Shown one piece after another: positions 35,602 through 44,891 of a stretch of DNA of 64,000 nt; the stretch's first letter is position 1; every line of letters begins with the position of its first letter. The notes beneath the pieces are model-generated. The model was given only the letters and a program-made list of their open reading frames with translations, did not search any database and had not been told where the DNA came from. The position numbers and the translations under genes were made by a program. Origin of the DNA: Sphingomonas sp. PP-CE-1G-424 (GTDB taxonomy: Bacteria; Pseudomonadota; Alphaproteobacteria; Sphingomonadales; Sphingomonadaceae); the NCBI RefSeq assembly GCF_004341085.1, contig NZ_SLXW01000004.1, positions 186,001 through 250,000 of the forward strand. Reading direction: 5' to 3'.

Positions 35602-37083
35602 ATGTCCCGCGTCCGCGTCCTTCTCTTCGCACCCGTATCCGCGGGCGTCCTGCTAGCCGGCTGCACCGTCGGCCCGGACTACCACCCCAAGGCCGCCGCC
35701 GAGCTGGGCGTCCCCGACGCATACTCGGTCACCCCCGAAACCAAGCCCGAAGACCTCACCCGCTGGTGGCAGAAGTTCGACGACCCCGTCCTCGGCCAGA
35801 TCGTCGAGCAGGCTGCCGCCGCCAACCTCGACATCGCACAGTCGGTCGCCCGCCTCCGCCAGGCCCGCGAAAGCCTGCTGCAGAACCGCGCGTCGCTGCT
35901 CCCGACGGTCAACGGCTCGGCCGGCTATCAGCGCAACGAGAACGTCCGCGGCGGTGGACGCTCGTTCACGCTGCCCGACGGCACCGTCGTCGACACCGGC
36001 GGCGGCGGCACCAACAGCTTCACGGTTGGCGCCAGCGCCAGCTATCAGGTCGGCGTCTTCGGCGAGATTCGCCGCACCGTTGAGGCCAGCCGCGCCGAAT
36101 ACGCCGCGTCCGGCTACGACTACGCCACCGTGCTTATTTCCGTCGAAAGCGAGGTCGCCCGCAATTACGTCCTCGCCCGCTCGTATCAGCAGCAACTTGC
36201 CAACGCCCGCGCGTCGCTCGCGATCCAGGACGACAATCTCGAGATCGCCGGCTTCCGCGTCCAGGCGGGGCTCGTCTCCAGCGTCGACGCCGAACAGGCG
36301 CGGGCCCAGCGCGCGCAGACCGCCGCGACGATCCCGAGCCTCGACCAGCAATATGCCGCCGCTGTCGCCCGCATCGGCGTGCTGACCGGACAGGCCCCCG
36401 GCGCGCTCCGGACGATGATGGCGCCCGTGAAGGCGATCCCGACCGGCCCCGCCGCAGTCGGCGTCGGCATCCCCGGCGATACGCTGCGCCAGCGCCCCGA
36501 CATCCGCTCCGCCGAACGCGCACTCGCCGCCGCCACCGCGCAGATCGGTGTCGCCAAGGCGCAACTCTACCCGGCGCTCGCGATAACCGGCAACCTGAAC
36601 ACCAATGCGACCTCGATCGGCAGCATTGGCGACGCGATCACCGGCAGCCTGTTCGCCGGGCTGACGCAGGCGATCTTCAACGGCGGCCGTCTCCGTTCGC
36701 AGGTCCGCACCAGCGAAGCCGCCGCCGACGGCGCGCTCGCGCTTTACAAATCGACCGTCCTGACCGCGCTGGAGGATGTCGAGAACGCCGTCGTCGCCTT
36801 GCAGGCCGCGCAGGAACGCGAGCGGCAATTCGCGATCGCGCTCGACGCGTCGAACAATTCCGCGATCCTCAGCCGCAGCCAGTACCGCACCGGCCTCACC
36901 GATTTCACCACGCTCAACCAGCAGGAAACCGCGCTCCTGTCCGCACGCAACGGCGCGACGCAGGCGCGCGCCGATGCCGCCACCGCGCTGATCGCGCTGT
37001 ACGCGGCGCTCGGCGGCGGCTGGGATTCGACCGTCATTCCCGAAGCGCCACCGCGTGCGCAGAACACTTCAGAGGCACGCTGA
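35602..37083 (+). CDS. Outer-membrane efflux lipoprotein (OprM/NodT-type)
   Basis: This 493-residue TolC-family protein has a lipoprotein signal with lipobox LLAGC (Cys22), then TVGPDY as in OprM relatives. Two OEP repeats hold long helices and beta strands (DLTRWWQKFDDPVL, LRQRPDIRSAERALAAATAQIGVAKAQLYP). It forms the outer-membrane duct of a tripartite pump. Start ATG 35602. The next gene's ATG overlaps the TGA by one base, and the operon continues with adaptor, ATPase and permease, so this is the exit duct of a MacAB-type pump. Confidence 0.94.
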   Translation: MSRVRVLLFAPVSAGVLLAGCTVGPDYHPKAAAELGVPDAYSVTPETKPEDLTRWWQKFDDPVLGQIVEQAAAANLDIAQSVARLRQARESLLQNRASLLPTVNGSAGYQRNENVRGGGRSFTLPDGTVVDTGGGGTNSFTVGASASYQVGVFGEIRRTVEASRAEYAASGYDYATVLISVESEVARNYVLARSYQQQLANARASLAIQDDNLEIAGFRVQAGLVSSVDAEQARAQRAQTAATIPSLDQQYAAAVARIGVLTGQAPGALRTMMAPVKAIPTGPAAVGVGIPGDTLRQRPDIRSAERALAAATAQIGVAKAQLYPALAITGNLNTNATSIGSIGDAITGSLFAGLTQAIFNGGRLRSQVRTSEAAADGALALYKSTVLTALEDVENAVVALQAAQERERQFAIALDASNNSAILSRSQYRTGLTDFTTLNQQETALLSARNGATQARADAATALIALYAALGGGWDSTVIPEAPPRAQNTSEAR

Positions 37084-38465
37084 TGGCCGACGCATCGATC
37101 GACGATTTCCTGGGCGTAAAGCCGCAGGCGCCATGGCGGCGCTACGTCAAATGGGTCGCGATCGCGGTCGGCGTGGTCGTGCTGTGCCTGCTGCTCGCGA
37201 AGTGCTTCGGCGCGAAAGAACAGACGCAATATTCGAGCACACCGGCGCAGCGCGGCAATTTGACCGTCACGGTGTCCGCCACCGGCAAGCTCGCCCCGAC
37301 CACGCAGGTCACGGTCGGTTCGCAGCTGTCGGGCCTCGTCACCAAGGTCGTCGTCGACGTCAACGACCGCGTGACCGCGGGCCAGCCGCTCGCGCTGATC
37401 GATCCCGAACAGCTCGACGACCAGATCCGCCAAACCAGCGCGCAGCTCGCGGCGAACGAGGCGCAGGTCGCGCAAGCTCAGGCCACCGTCGCCGAATCGC
37501 GCGCGCAGCTGAACCGCCTCGAAGAGGTTTCGCGCCTCTCGGGTGGTCGCGTACCGTCGAAGACCGAGCTCCAGACCGGCCGCGCCGATTACGCCCGCGC
37601 CGTCGCCGCACAGAAGGTCGCCGAAGCCAACGTCGTCGCCAGCCGCGCGCTCCTCGCCCAGAACCAGACGCAGCGGGCGCGTGCGATCATCCGCTCGCCG
37701 GTGACGGGGGTGGTGCTCGCGCGCCAGATCGACCCGGGCCAGACCGTCGCCTCGTCGTTCAACACGCCGACGCTGTTCGTTATCGCCGAAGACCTCACCA
37801 AGATGAAGCTCGAGGTCGCGATCGACGAAGCCGACGTCGGCGAGGTCAAGGTCGGCCAGAAGGCCAGCTTCACGGTGGATGCGTTCCCCGGCCAGACCTT
37901 CCCCGCGACGATCACGCGCGTCGATCTCGGTTCGAACCTGACGGTCAGCTCGGCGACCTCGTCGACGACGACCACGGCGACGACCTCCACCGGCCAGGTC
38001 GTGTCCTACGCCGCCGACCTGACCGTCGCGAATCCGTCGCTGACGCTGCGCCCGGGCATGACCGCGACTGCGGACATCGTCACCTCGGATAAGCGCAACG
38101 TCATGCTCGTCCCCAACGCGGCGTTGCGCTTCAAGCCGAGCGCGGATGGCGCGAAGGATCAGGGCGGCGGCATCGCCGGCTCGCTGACCTTCCGGCCACG
38201 GCGCGGCGCCGGTGGCAACGCGCGGACCGCCAAGCTCGATCGCGGCTCGCAGCAGACGATCTACGTCAAAGGCGCCGACGGCACCCCGCAGCCGGTGCAG
38301 ATCACGACCGGCGACACCAACGGGACGATGACCGAAGTCCTGTCGGGCAATCTCCAGCCCGGCGCGCAGATCATCATCGGCCAGCTCGCCACCGGCACCG
38401 ACACGACCAAGACCGCCGCGCGTCGGTCGGGCGGGGCCAGCAAGGGTGCGGGTGGTGGCCAGTAA
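37083..38465 (+). CDS. macA: MacA-type periplasmic adaptor subunit
   Basis: This 460-residue membrane-fusion protein has an inner-membrane anchor at about 22-42 (WVAIAVGVVVLCLLLAKCF). The lipoyl half-motifs and the coiled-coil hairpin at about 115-195 (QTSAQLAANEAQVAQAQATV) follow. Beta-barrel segments include ITRVDLGSNLTVSS. It bridges MacB and the outer-membrane duct. The C-terminus is Gly/Ala-rich. The start overlaps the upstream TGA by one base; the stop overlaps the ATPase start. Confidence 0.9.
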   Translation: MADASIDDFLGVKPQAPWRRYVKWVAIAVGVVVLCLLLAKCFGAKEQTQYSSTPAQRGNLTVTVSATGKLAPTTQVTVGSQLSGLVTKVVVDVNDRVTAGQPLALIDPEQLDDQIRQTSAQLAANEAQVAQAQATVAESRAQLNRLEEVSRLSGGRVPSKTELQTGRADYARAVAAQKVAEANVVASRALLAQNQTQRARAIIRSPVTGVVLARQIDPGQTVASSFNTPTLFVIAEDLTKMKLEVAIDEADVGEVKVGQKASFTVDAFPGQTFPATITRVDLGSNLTVSSATSSTTTTATTSTGQVVSYAADLTVANPSLTLRPGMTATADIVTSDKRNVMLVPNAALRFKPSADGAKDQGGGIAGSLTFRPRRGAGGNARTAKLDRGSQQTIYVKGADGTPQPVQITTGDTNGTMTEVLSGNLQPGAQIIIGQLATGTDTTKTAARRSGGASKGAGGGQ

Positions 38466-39177
38466 TCCGCCGCTGATATCGTTGCGCGGCGTCACCAAGA
38501 CGTATGGTACCGGCGCGACGATGTTCCAGGCGCTCAAGGGCGTCGACCTCGACATCGCGGCGGGCGATTTCGTCGCGGTGATGGGCCCCTCGGGGTCGGG
38601 CAAGTCGACGACGATGAACATCCTCGGCTGCCTCGACGTGCCGAGCGCGGGGACGTTCACGTTCCAGGGCCACCATGTCGAGACGCTCGACCGCGATCAG
38701 CGCGCGCTGCTCCGCCGCAATCACCTCGGCTTCGTGTTCCAGGGCTTCAACCTCCTCTCGCGCACGTCCGCGCTGGAGAATGTCGAACTCCCCTTGCTCT
38801 ACCGCGGCGACGAAAAGCGCGCCCGCCGAGATGCGGCGATGGCGAGCCTCGACACCGTCGGGCTCGCGGACTGGTGGGATCACACCCCCGCGGAACTGTC
38901 GGGCGGCCAGCAACAGCGCGTCGCGATCGCCCGCGCGCTGGTCACCAGCCCCGACGTGCTGCTCGCCGACGAACCCACCGGCAACCTAGACAGCGAACGC
39001 TCGGTCGAGATCATGCAATTGCTCATGCGGTTGAATGCGGAAAAGAATATCACGGTCCTGATGGTCACCCACGAACCCGACATGGCCGCGTTCGCGCGGA
39101 CGGTGGTCCACTTCAAGGACGGCCTGGTAGAACGCATCGAAACCCAGCACCGCCAAGGCGAAAGCGTGGACTCGTGA
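38446..39177 (+). CDS. MacB-type ABC transporter ATP-binding protein
   Basis: This 243-residue ATPase has Walker A GPSGSGKST, Q-loop FQGFNLL, signature LSGGQQQR, Walker B VLLADEPTGNLD and switch His in MVTHEPD. It matches the LolD/MacB-N subclass. In E. coli MacB this domain is fused to the permease; here it is a separate gene. Start GTG 38446 overlaps the adaptor's end; GTG 38452 or 38455 are equally possible. The permease gene lies 446 bp downstream, after an inserted DUF559 gene. Confidence 0.93.
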   Translation: MRVVASNPPLISLRGVTKTYGTGATMFQALKGVDLDIAAGDFVAVMGPSGSGKSTTMNILGCLDVPSAGTFTFQGHHVETLDRDQRALLRRNHLGFVFQGFNLLSRTSALENVELPLLYRGDEKRARRDAAMASLDTVGLADWWDHTPAELSGGQQQRVAIARALVTSPDVLLADEPTGNLDSERSVEIMQLLMRLNAEKNITVLMVTHEPDMAAFARTVVHFKDGLVERIETQHRQGESVDS

Positions 39178-39194
39178 GTGGCGTGGCGCCGAAA

Positions 39195-39616
39195 AGCCCC
39201 TCCCCTTCAGGGGAGGGGTTGGGGTGGGGAGCAACGCTGGCCGTTCACGCGAAACATATGCGTCGAGAACCAACCGAGCCAGAGAAGCGCTTGTGGCGCG
39301 GCGTATCCAACAGCCAATTGGGTGGCTTGAAGTTCCGGCGGCAGGCTGTGCTCGGCAGTCGCATCGTCGATTTCTTCTGTCCTGCGATCGGCCTCATCCT
39401 CGAAGTGGATGGCCATACCCACGACCAGGCGACAGATCGGAACAGGGACGCCTTGATGCAGGACTTGGGATTCACGACTGTTCGGGTGACCAACGTCGAC
39501 GTCATGACCAATGCCGAAGGTGTTCTCCTTCACGTTCTTTCGGTTGCCCGATCATTACCGGCGCGTGTGAACTGGCGGCTTCCCCACCCCAACCCCTCCC
39601 CTGAAGGGGAGGGGCT
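39195..39616. repeat. Perfect 36-bp inverted repeats bounding a 422-bp insertion
   Basis: The 36 bp at 39195-39230 (starting AGCCCCTCCCCTTCAGGGGA) are the exact reverse complement of 39581-39616. They bracket the DUF559 gene and little else. Each arm also contains its own hairpin. The insertion lies between ATPase and permease genes that are normally adjacent. Confidence 0.93.
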
Positions 39617-39620
39617 TTAG
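39258..39620 (+). CDS. DUF559 (endonuclease-like) protein
   Basis: This 120-residue protein matches DUF559: MRREPTEPEKRLWRGV, LGGLKFRRQAVLGSRIVDFF, LILEVDGHTHD and GFTTVRVTNVDVMTNAEGVL. DUF559 proteins share the restriction-endonuclease (Vsr-like) fold; the acidic and D-G-x-x-H residues suggest a nuclease site. The biological role is unknown. The last residues (HPNPSPEGEGL) are encoded by the right inverted repeat, which also abuts the stop. It sits between the two pump genes and is probably an inserted cassette. Start ATG 39258; a ribosome site is not clear. Confidence 0.85.
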   Translation: MRREPTEPEKRLWRGVSNSQLGGLKFRRQAVLGSRIVDFFCPAIGLILEVDGHTHDQATDRNRDALMQDLGFTTVRVTNVDVMTNAEGVLLHVLSVARSLPARVNWRLPHPNPSPEGEGL

Positions 39621-39623
39621 ATC

Positions 39624-40832
39624 ATGTTCGGCACCACCCTCGTCCTCGCGCTCCGCTCGATCCGTCGGCACATGCTGCGGTCGTTCCTCACCATCCTCGG
39701 CATCGTCATCGGCGTCGGTGCGGTCGTCACGATGGTCACGCTCGGCAAGGCGACCACCGCCGCGGTCCAGCAGTCGATCTCGTCGCTCGGCACCAACATC
39801 CTCCAGATCCGTCCCGGCCAGGGCTTCGGTCGCGGGGGCGGCGGACCGCCCCCGCCGCCGCTCAAGATGGACGACATCGACCCGATCGCACGGCAGATCG
39901 CCGGCGTTACCGCGGTCGCCCCGACCGAACAGCGCAGCGCCACCGCGATCTACAACGGCGCCAACTGGAGCACCACGATCAACGGCACCACCGGCGCCTA
40001 TTTCGAGGTCCAGCCCTGGCCGCTCGCCGGCGGCCGCGTCTTCACCGGCCAGGAGGAAGCCGCGGGCAAGGCGGTCTGCATCCTAGGCAATACCGTCATC
40101 CAGAACCTGTTCCGCGGCGCCGATCCGATCGGCCAGCGAATCCGCCTCAACGACATCTCGTGTGACGTGATCGGCACGCTCAGCACGCGCGGGCAGGCGG
40201 GCTTCGGCGGCGACCAGGACGATGTCGTGGTCATGCCGATCAAGACCGTCCAGCGCCGCTTCACCGGCAACCAGAACGTCGCGGCGATCCTCGTCGGCGT
40301 CGACCAGGGCTATGACACGCAGCAGGTTCAGGCGTCGCTGACCGACCTGCTGCGCGAGCGTCGCCATCTCGCCGCGGGGCAGGACAACAACTTCAACATC
40401 TTCGATACCAAGCAGATTTCGGACACGCTGACCGGCACCACGACCCTGCTCACCGGTATCGTCGCCGCGGTCGCCGGGATCAGCCTGGTGGTCGGCGGGA
40501 TCGGCATCATGAACATCATGCTGGTGTCGGTGACCGAGCGCACGCGTGAGATCGGCATACGGTTGGCCATCGGCGCAGTCGCGCGCGAGGTGCTGTTGCA
40601 GTTCCTCGTCGAGGCGATCGCGCTCTCGTGCCTCGGCGGCGTCATCGGGCTGATCGTCGCGCAGGCGGCGATTGCGATCATCGCGCCGCTGATCAAGGTT
40701 CAGTGGCTGTTCGTGCCCGAGATCAACATCTTCGCCTTCGCGATCTCCGCGGTGATCGGCGTCGTCTTCGGCTATTTCCCGGCACGACGCGCGGCGGCGA
40801 TGAACCCTATCGACGCGTTAAGGCACGAGTGA
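39624..40832 (+). CDS. MacB-type ABC transporter permease (FtsX domain)
   Basis: This 402-residue permease has a first helix at about 20-43 (SFLTILGIVIGVGAVVTMV). A periplasmic domain of about 220 residues follows, with a Gly/Pro run FGRGGGGPPPPPLK, then three C-terminal helices at about 275-300, 325-350 and 360-385. ERTREIGIRLAIGA is the FtsX coupling motif and FPARRAAAMNPIDALR the standard end. It works with the separate ATPase and MacA for tripartite export. It overlaps the convergent mocA-like gene by 26 bp. Confidence 0.94.
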   Translation: MFGTTLVLALRSIRRHMLRSFLTILGIVIGVGAVVTMVTLGKATTAAVQQSISSLGTNILQIRPGQGFGRGGGGPPPPPLKMDDIDPIARQIAGVTAVAPTEQRSATAIYNGANWSTTINGTTGAYFEVQPWPLAGGRVFTGQEEAAGKAVCILGNTVIQNLFRGADPIGQRIRLNDISCDVIGTLSTRGQAGFGGDQDDVVVMPIKTVQRRFTGNQNVAAILVGVDQGYDTQQVQASLTDLLRERRHLAAGQDNNFNIFDTKQISDTLTGTTTLLTGIVAAVAGISLVVGGIGIMNIMLVSVTERTREIGIRLAIGAVAREVLLQFLVEAIALSCLGGVIGLIVAQAAIAIIAPLIKVQWLFVPEINIFAFAISAVIGVVFGYFPARRAAAMNPIDALRHE

Positions 40833-41424
40833 TCGCCGCCTTGGGATCGCGGACCAGCGCCTGCAGCCGGTCCAGATCCTCGGGCGTATCGATATCGATC
40901 AGCTCCGCGGGCGCGGTGACGACGTGCCGCCCCGCCTGCACCAGATCGCGCGCACCCGCATCGCCGTCCAGCGTCAGCAGGAAATCGAACCGCTCGCGCC
41001 CGAACAGGGCAGGGGGCGAGGGCTTCTCGCCATCGCTCGACGCGACCACTGCATCCGCGCTGTCGGCGGCATCGAGCATCCGGTAGATATGTGCGGCAGT
41101 CACGCGCGGCATGTCGGCGAGCGCGATCAGCACCGCCTCCGCACCCTCGTCCTTGGCGCACTGCACGCCGAGCTTCACCGACTGCGACATGCCCGACGAC
41201 GGATCGTCGTTATGCACCACCTCGAAATGATGGCTGATGAAGTCGAGCTTGCAGCCATCGGTGACCACCAGCCGGCGCTTGAACGGAATGTTCTCGAACG
41301 CCGTGACGACGTGCATGCCCAGCGGCTTGTTGAGGAACGGCACCTCGAGCTTGTTCGGAATGCCGAACCGCTCCGAGCGGCCCGCGGCGAGCAGTATGAG
41401 GAAGACGTTTTCAGCGGCGATCAT
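40807..41424 (-). CDS. MocA-like molybdenum cofactor cytidylyltransferase
   Basis: This 205-residue protein has the MobA/MocA fold, with FLILLAAGRSERFG and NKLEVPFLNKPLG at the NTP site and LIALADMPRVTAAHI further on. MocA adds CMP to molybdopterin to make the MCD cofactor used by xanthine-dehydrogenase-family enzymes. Its place downstream of xdhC and the Pao-like genes supports that job. Start ATG 41424 overlaps the end of xdhC by 14 bp. Confidence 0.85.
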   Translation of the reverse strand: MIAAENVFLILLAAGRSERFGIPNKLEVPFLNKPLGMHVVTAFENIPFKRRLVVTDGCKLDFISHHFEVVHNDDPSSGMSQSVKLGVQCAKDEGAEAVLIALADMPRVTAAHIYRMLDAADSADAVVASSDGEKPSPPALFGRERFDFLLTLDGDAGARDLVQAGRHVVTAPAELIDIDTPEDLDRLQALVRDPKAAITRALTRR

Positions 41425-42334
41425 TGAACGCTCCTATCATCGCCGCCGCGACCGACAGCGCGATTTCCGATGGTCCGATCGCGCCGATGTCGAGCCCGAC
41501 CGGCGCGTCGATCCGGTCGATGTTCTCCTCCGTAACGCCTTCCGAGGCAAGCCGCTCGCGCCGCGCCGCATGACTCTTGCGGCTGCCGAGCGCACCGACA
41601 TACGCGGCATCGGACGCGAGCGCGGCGATCAACGCGGGGTCGTCGATCTTGATGTCGTGGCTCAGCGTCACGACCGCGGTCGAGGGGCCGGGGCGGAGCG
41701 CGGCGATCGCCTCGTCCGGCCAGCGATCGTCGAGCGTCACGCCCGGAAACCGCTCCTCGGTCAGGAAGCGCGCGCGCGGATCGATCACGACCGTCTCGAT
41801 CCCGAGTTCGCGGGCCAGCCCTGCCAGAGCCTGCGCGATCTGCACCGCGCCGACGATCAGCAGCCGGCGCGGCGGATCGTAGCGGTTGACGAACACCTCG
41901 CCTGTTTCCAACGGTCGCGCGTCGCTGTGCCCGGTCGCGAGGTCGGTCGTCACCGTCAGCGCATCGCCCTGGTCGCGCGCATCGGCGATGCGATCGAACA
42001 GCTCCGGATCGAACCCTTCGGCGGACACCGGCTGCACCATCACCGCGATCTCGCCGCCGCACGGAAGCCCGACTTCCCACGCCGCCGCATCCGCCACGCC
42101 GTAGTTGCGCACCTGGAACGGCGCCCCTGCGATCACCTCGGCTGCGGTCGCCAGGATATCGCTCTCGACGCACCCGCCGGAGACCGATCCCTCGAACCGC
42201 CCATCGGCGTGGACGAGCATATGGCTCCCCTTGGGCCGCGGCGCGGAGCCCCAGGTCGAGACGACCGTGGCGATCGCCATCTTCTCGCCCTTCCAGGTCT
42301 TTGCAGCAGCGAGCACGCTATCGTTTTCTGCCAT
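41411..42334 (-). CDS. XdhC/CoxI-family molybdenum cofactor insertion chaperone
   Basis: This 307-residue protein has an N-terminal XdhC/CoxI domain (IATVVSTWGSAPRPKGSHML, GSVSGGCVESD). The C-terminal Rossmann-like domain carries RRLLIVGAVQIAQALAGLA and YVGALGSRKSHAARRERL. XdhC/PaoD proteins bind the Mo cofactor, help its sulfuration and insert it into the large subunit. The gene follows the two large-subunit genes and precedes mocA. Start ATG 42334. A palindromic repeat lies just upstream. Confidence 0.92.
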   Translation of the reverse strand: MAENDSVLAAAKTWKGEKMAIATVVSTWGSAPRPKGSHMLVHADGRFEGSVSGGCVESDILATAAEVIAGAPFQVRNYGVADAAAWEVGLPCGGEIAVMVQPVSAEGFDPELFDRIADARDQGDALTVTTDLATGHSDARPLETGEVFVNRYDPPRRLLIVGAVQIAQALAGLARELGIETVVIDPRARFLTEERFPGVTLDDRWPDEAIAALRPGPSTAVVTLSHDIKIDDPALIAALASDAAYVGALGSRKSHAARRERLASEGVTEENIDRIDAPVGLDIGAIGPSEIALSVAAAMIGAFNDRR

Positions 42335-42352
42335 GTCTCGTTCTCTTTCTAA

Positions 42353-42478
42353 TCCTCCCCGCACGCGGGGAGGGGGACCAGCGCAGCTGGTGGAGGGGGC
42401 CAGCCGCAGACGTTACGCTTGGGGTCGCCCCCCTCCACCACGCCAAGGGGCGCGGTCCCCCTCCCCGTGCCGGGGAGG
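42353..42478. repeat. Palindromic intergenic repeat (family F, copy 2)
   Basis: CCTCCCCGCACGCGGGGAGG at the left and CCTCCCCGTGCCGGGGAGGA at the right flank GGACCAGCGCAGCTGGTGG and CCACCACGCCAAGG. It ends one base before the large-subunit stop. It is similar in layout to 2542-2650. Confidence 0.8.
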
Positions 42479-42479
42479 A

Positions 42480-44684
42480 TCAGATGGCCGGCAACCCTTC
42501 GAGCAGCTTGTCGAGCGTCACGGGAAAGTCCCGAACCCTCACCCCCGTCGCGTTATAGATGGCATTCGCCACCGCAGCCCCCGCGCCGGAAATCCCAAGC
42601 TCGCCAACGCCCTTCGCCCCCACCGGGTTCGCGGAGTCGTCGATCTCCTCGATGAAATGCACTTCCAGCTGAGGAATGTCGGCATTCACCGCGACGTGAT
42701 ATTCGCCGAAATCGGGGTTCACGAACGCCCCGGTGCGCGTGTCGACGATGCCTTCCTCGCTCAGGGCATAGGCGATCCCCCACGCCATCCCGCCGGTAAT
42801 CTGGCTCGTAGCGGTCTTGCGATTGAGCACCCGCCCGACATCGAACACGCCCAGCATCCGCCGCACCCGCGTCTCGCCCGTCACCGCGTTCACCGCGACC
42901 TCGACGAAGTGCGCGCCGTGGCTCGCCTGGCTGGTGCGCTTGCTCTCGGCACCCGGCCCGGTCTTGCCCATCGCCACGATCGGTTCGCCTCGGACCAGAT
43001 CGGCCAGCTTCACCGATCGCCCACCAGCGCTCACGCAGCCATCGTGCAGGCTCAAATCCTCGGGCGCGGCGTTCATCCGCAACGCCAGCTCGCCGAGGAT
43101 ATCCTCGCACGCCAGCACCACCGCCGAACACGCGCTGCCAGCGCCGAACGACCCGCCCGACCCAGCACTCGGCGGGAAGTCGGTATCGCCGAGCCGCACA
43201 TTCACCTCGGCGACCGGCAACCCGAGCATCTCGCCCGCGGTCTGCGCGAGGATGGTGTACGTCCCAGTACCAATGTCCGTCATGTCGCACTCGACCGTCG
43301 CGCGACCATCCGCCTCCAGCCGCACGCGCGCCTGCGCCTCGACGGTGAAATTGCCACGCAGGCTCGCCGCCATGCCGATCCCGACCAGCCACTCGCCGTC
43401 ACGCACCGACCCCGGCGCGGGCACGCTCGCAGGCCAGCCGAACCGCTCAGCGCCTTCCGTGTAGCAATCGAGCATCCGCCGCGTGGAGAACGGCTTGCCG
43501 CTCACCGGATCGGTCTCGGGCTCGTTGCGCCGCCGCAGTTCGATCGGGTCGATCCCGAGCTGCTCGGCCAGTTCGTCCATCGCGCACTCGACCCCGAACG
43601 TGCCCACCGCCTCGCCCGGCGCCCGCACCGCGCCACTTGCGGGCAGGTCGACGCGCACGAGGTCGGTCTTGAACCGCCGCGCGTCGCCTCGGTACAGCGG
43701 CAACGTCCCGAACGGCACCGGCTCGAGAAACTCGCCATCGTCGTTTTGCGCGACGACACTCTCATGCCCCATGCCGAGGATCACGCCGTTTGCGTCGGCG
43801 GCGATACGGATGCGCTGCGTCGTGTGCGAGCGGTGATGCACCATATACGCAGTCTGGCGGCGGGGCAGGGCGACCTTGACCGGCCGCCCGACGACCTCCG
43901 CCGCGATCGCCGCGAGAATCGCCTCGGGACCGACGCCGGTCTTCCCCCCGAACCCGCCGCCGACGTAGGGCGCCAACACACGCACCTTGTCCGCATCGAT
44001 CTTCAGCGCCTTGGCGATCGTTTTCCGCGCGCCGCCGATCACCTGGTTGCTCGACCGCACGGTGAGTTTGTCGCCCTCCCACCACGCGGTGGTCGCATGC
44101 GGCTCCAGCGCGGCGGGGAAGTGCACGGGCGTCGTGTAGGTCCGGTCGAACGTCACCGCTGCGTCCGCCATCACCGCGTCGAGATCGCCATTGTCGATCG
44201 GCGGCAGGAAGCCGATCTTCGGCGCAGTATCGACCGGCTGTGCCTCGACGTCGAACCGATCCTCGCCCGCCTCGGTGCGAACCACGACCAGCGCCGCGGC
44301 GTCGCGCGCGATCGCCTGGTCCTCCGCGACGACGATCGCGACCGGCTGGCCGAGGTGGAGAATGACGTCGGTATCGAACAGCGGCATCGCGCGCGAGTTG
44401 GACTCGCCAGCCGGCATGCGCGGGTCGTTATGGATGATGGCGATGACGCCGGGCAGCGCCTCGGCCGCACTCACGTCGATACCGAGAATGCGCCCGCTGC
44501 CAATTGGCGTACCGACGATCGCCGCGTAGGCGATGCCGTCGGGCGTACCCTCATACGCATAGTCCGCAACGCCGGTGACCTTCGCCGGCCCCTCGATCCG
44601 GTCGAGCCCAAGCCCGAGAACGCCCTGCTTCGCGCGGTCGAGACCGCCCGGCCGAAACGCCGCATCCATCACGTGTTCGTTCAT
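42480..44684 (-). CDS. Molybdopterin-binding large subunit 2, xanthine dehydrogenase family (PaoC-like)
   Basis: This 734-residue large subunit has KVTGVADYAYE at the start, then GGGFGGKTG for Mo-cofactor binding. APGEAVGTFGVE and AGSGGSFGAGSACSA follow, and the C-terminal GVGELGISGAGAAVANAIYNATG contains the catalytic Glu. It would oxidise aldehydes or N-heterocycles with water as oxygen donor. It is the second of two adjacent paralogous large subunits behind one set of FeS and FAD subunits. Start ATG 44684. Confidence 0.92.
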   Translation of the reverse strand: MNEHVMDAAFRPGGLDRAKQGVLGLGLDRIEGPAKVTGVADYAYEGTPDGIAYAAIVGTPIGSGRILGIDVSAAEALPGVIAIIHNDPRMPAGESNSRAMPLFDTDVILHLGQPVAIVVAEDQAIARDAAALVVVRTEAGEDRFDVEAQPVDTAPKIGFLPPIDNGDLDAVMADAAVTFDRTYTTPVHFPAALEPHATTAWWEGDKLTVRSSNQVIGGARKTIAKALKIDADKVRVLAPYVGGGFGGKTGVGPEAILAAIAAEVVGRPVKVALPRRQTAYMVHHRSHTTQRIRIAADANGVILGMGHESVVAQNDDGEFLEPVPFGTLPLYRGDARRFKTDLVRVDLPASGAVRAPGEAVGTFGVECAMDELAEQLGIDPIELRRRNEPETDPVSGKPFSTRRMLDCYTEGAERFGWPASVPAPGSVRDGEWLVGIGMAASLRGNFTVEAQARVRLEADGRATVECDMTDIGTGTYTILAQTAGEMLGLPVAEVNVRLGDTDFPPSAGSGGSFGAGSACSAVVLACEDILGELALRMNAAPEDLSLHDGCVSAGGRSVKLADLVRGEPIVAMGKTGPGAESKRTSQASHGAHFVEVAVNAVTGETRVRRMLGVFDVGRVLNRKTATSQITGGMAWGIAYALSEEGIVDTRTGAFVNPDFGEYHVAVNADIPQLEVHFIEEIDDSANPVGAKGVGELGISGAGAAVANAIYNATGVRVRDFPVTLDKLLEGLPAI

Positions 44685-44760
44685 TCTGCGGTCCTCGGGT
44701 GGAGGGAAGGATATGGGTAGGGCGGGGGTGTTTGACGAGGGTGCTACGCATCCCCCCCAA

Positions 44761-44868
44761 CACCACCCCGGCGAAGGCCGGGGCCCAGTTGGAAAGGTCT
44801 TGATAACGGAGGACGACCCTTCGTTATCTTCGTCTCCCAACTGGGCCCCGGCCTTCGCCGGGGTGGTA
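44761..44868. repeat. Palindromic repeat (family A, copy 3)
   Basis: Arms CACCACCCCGGCGAAGGCCG and CCCCGGCCTTCGCCGGGGTG, with CCCAGTTGG / CCCAACTGGG inside. It separates the two large-subunit genes. Confidence 0.92.
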
Positions 44869-44891
44869 CCTGTTTATGGTATCGTCAGCCC

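Noticed and set aside
42105..44720. An 871-codon plus-strand frame
   Set aside because: It is antisense to the molybdenum large subunit 2; high GC creates long open antisense frames.
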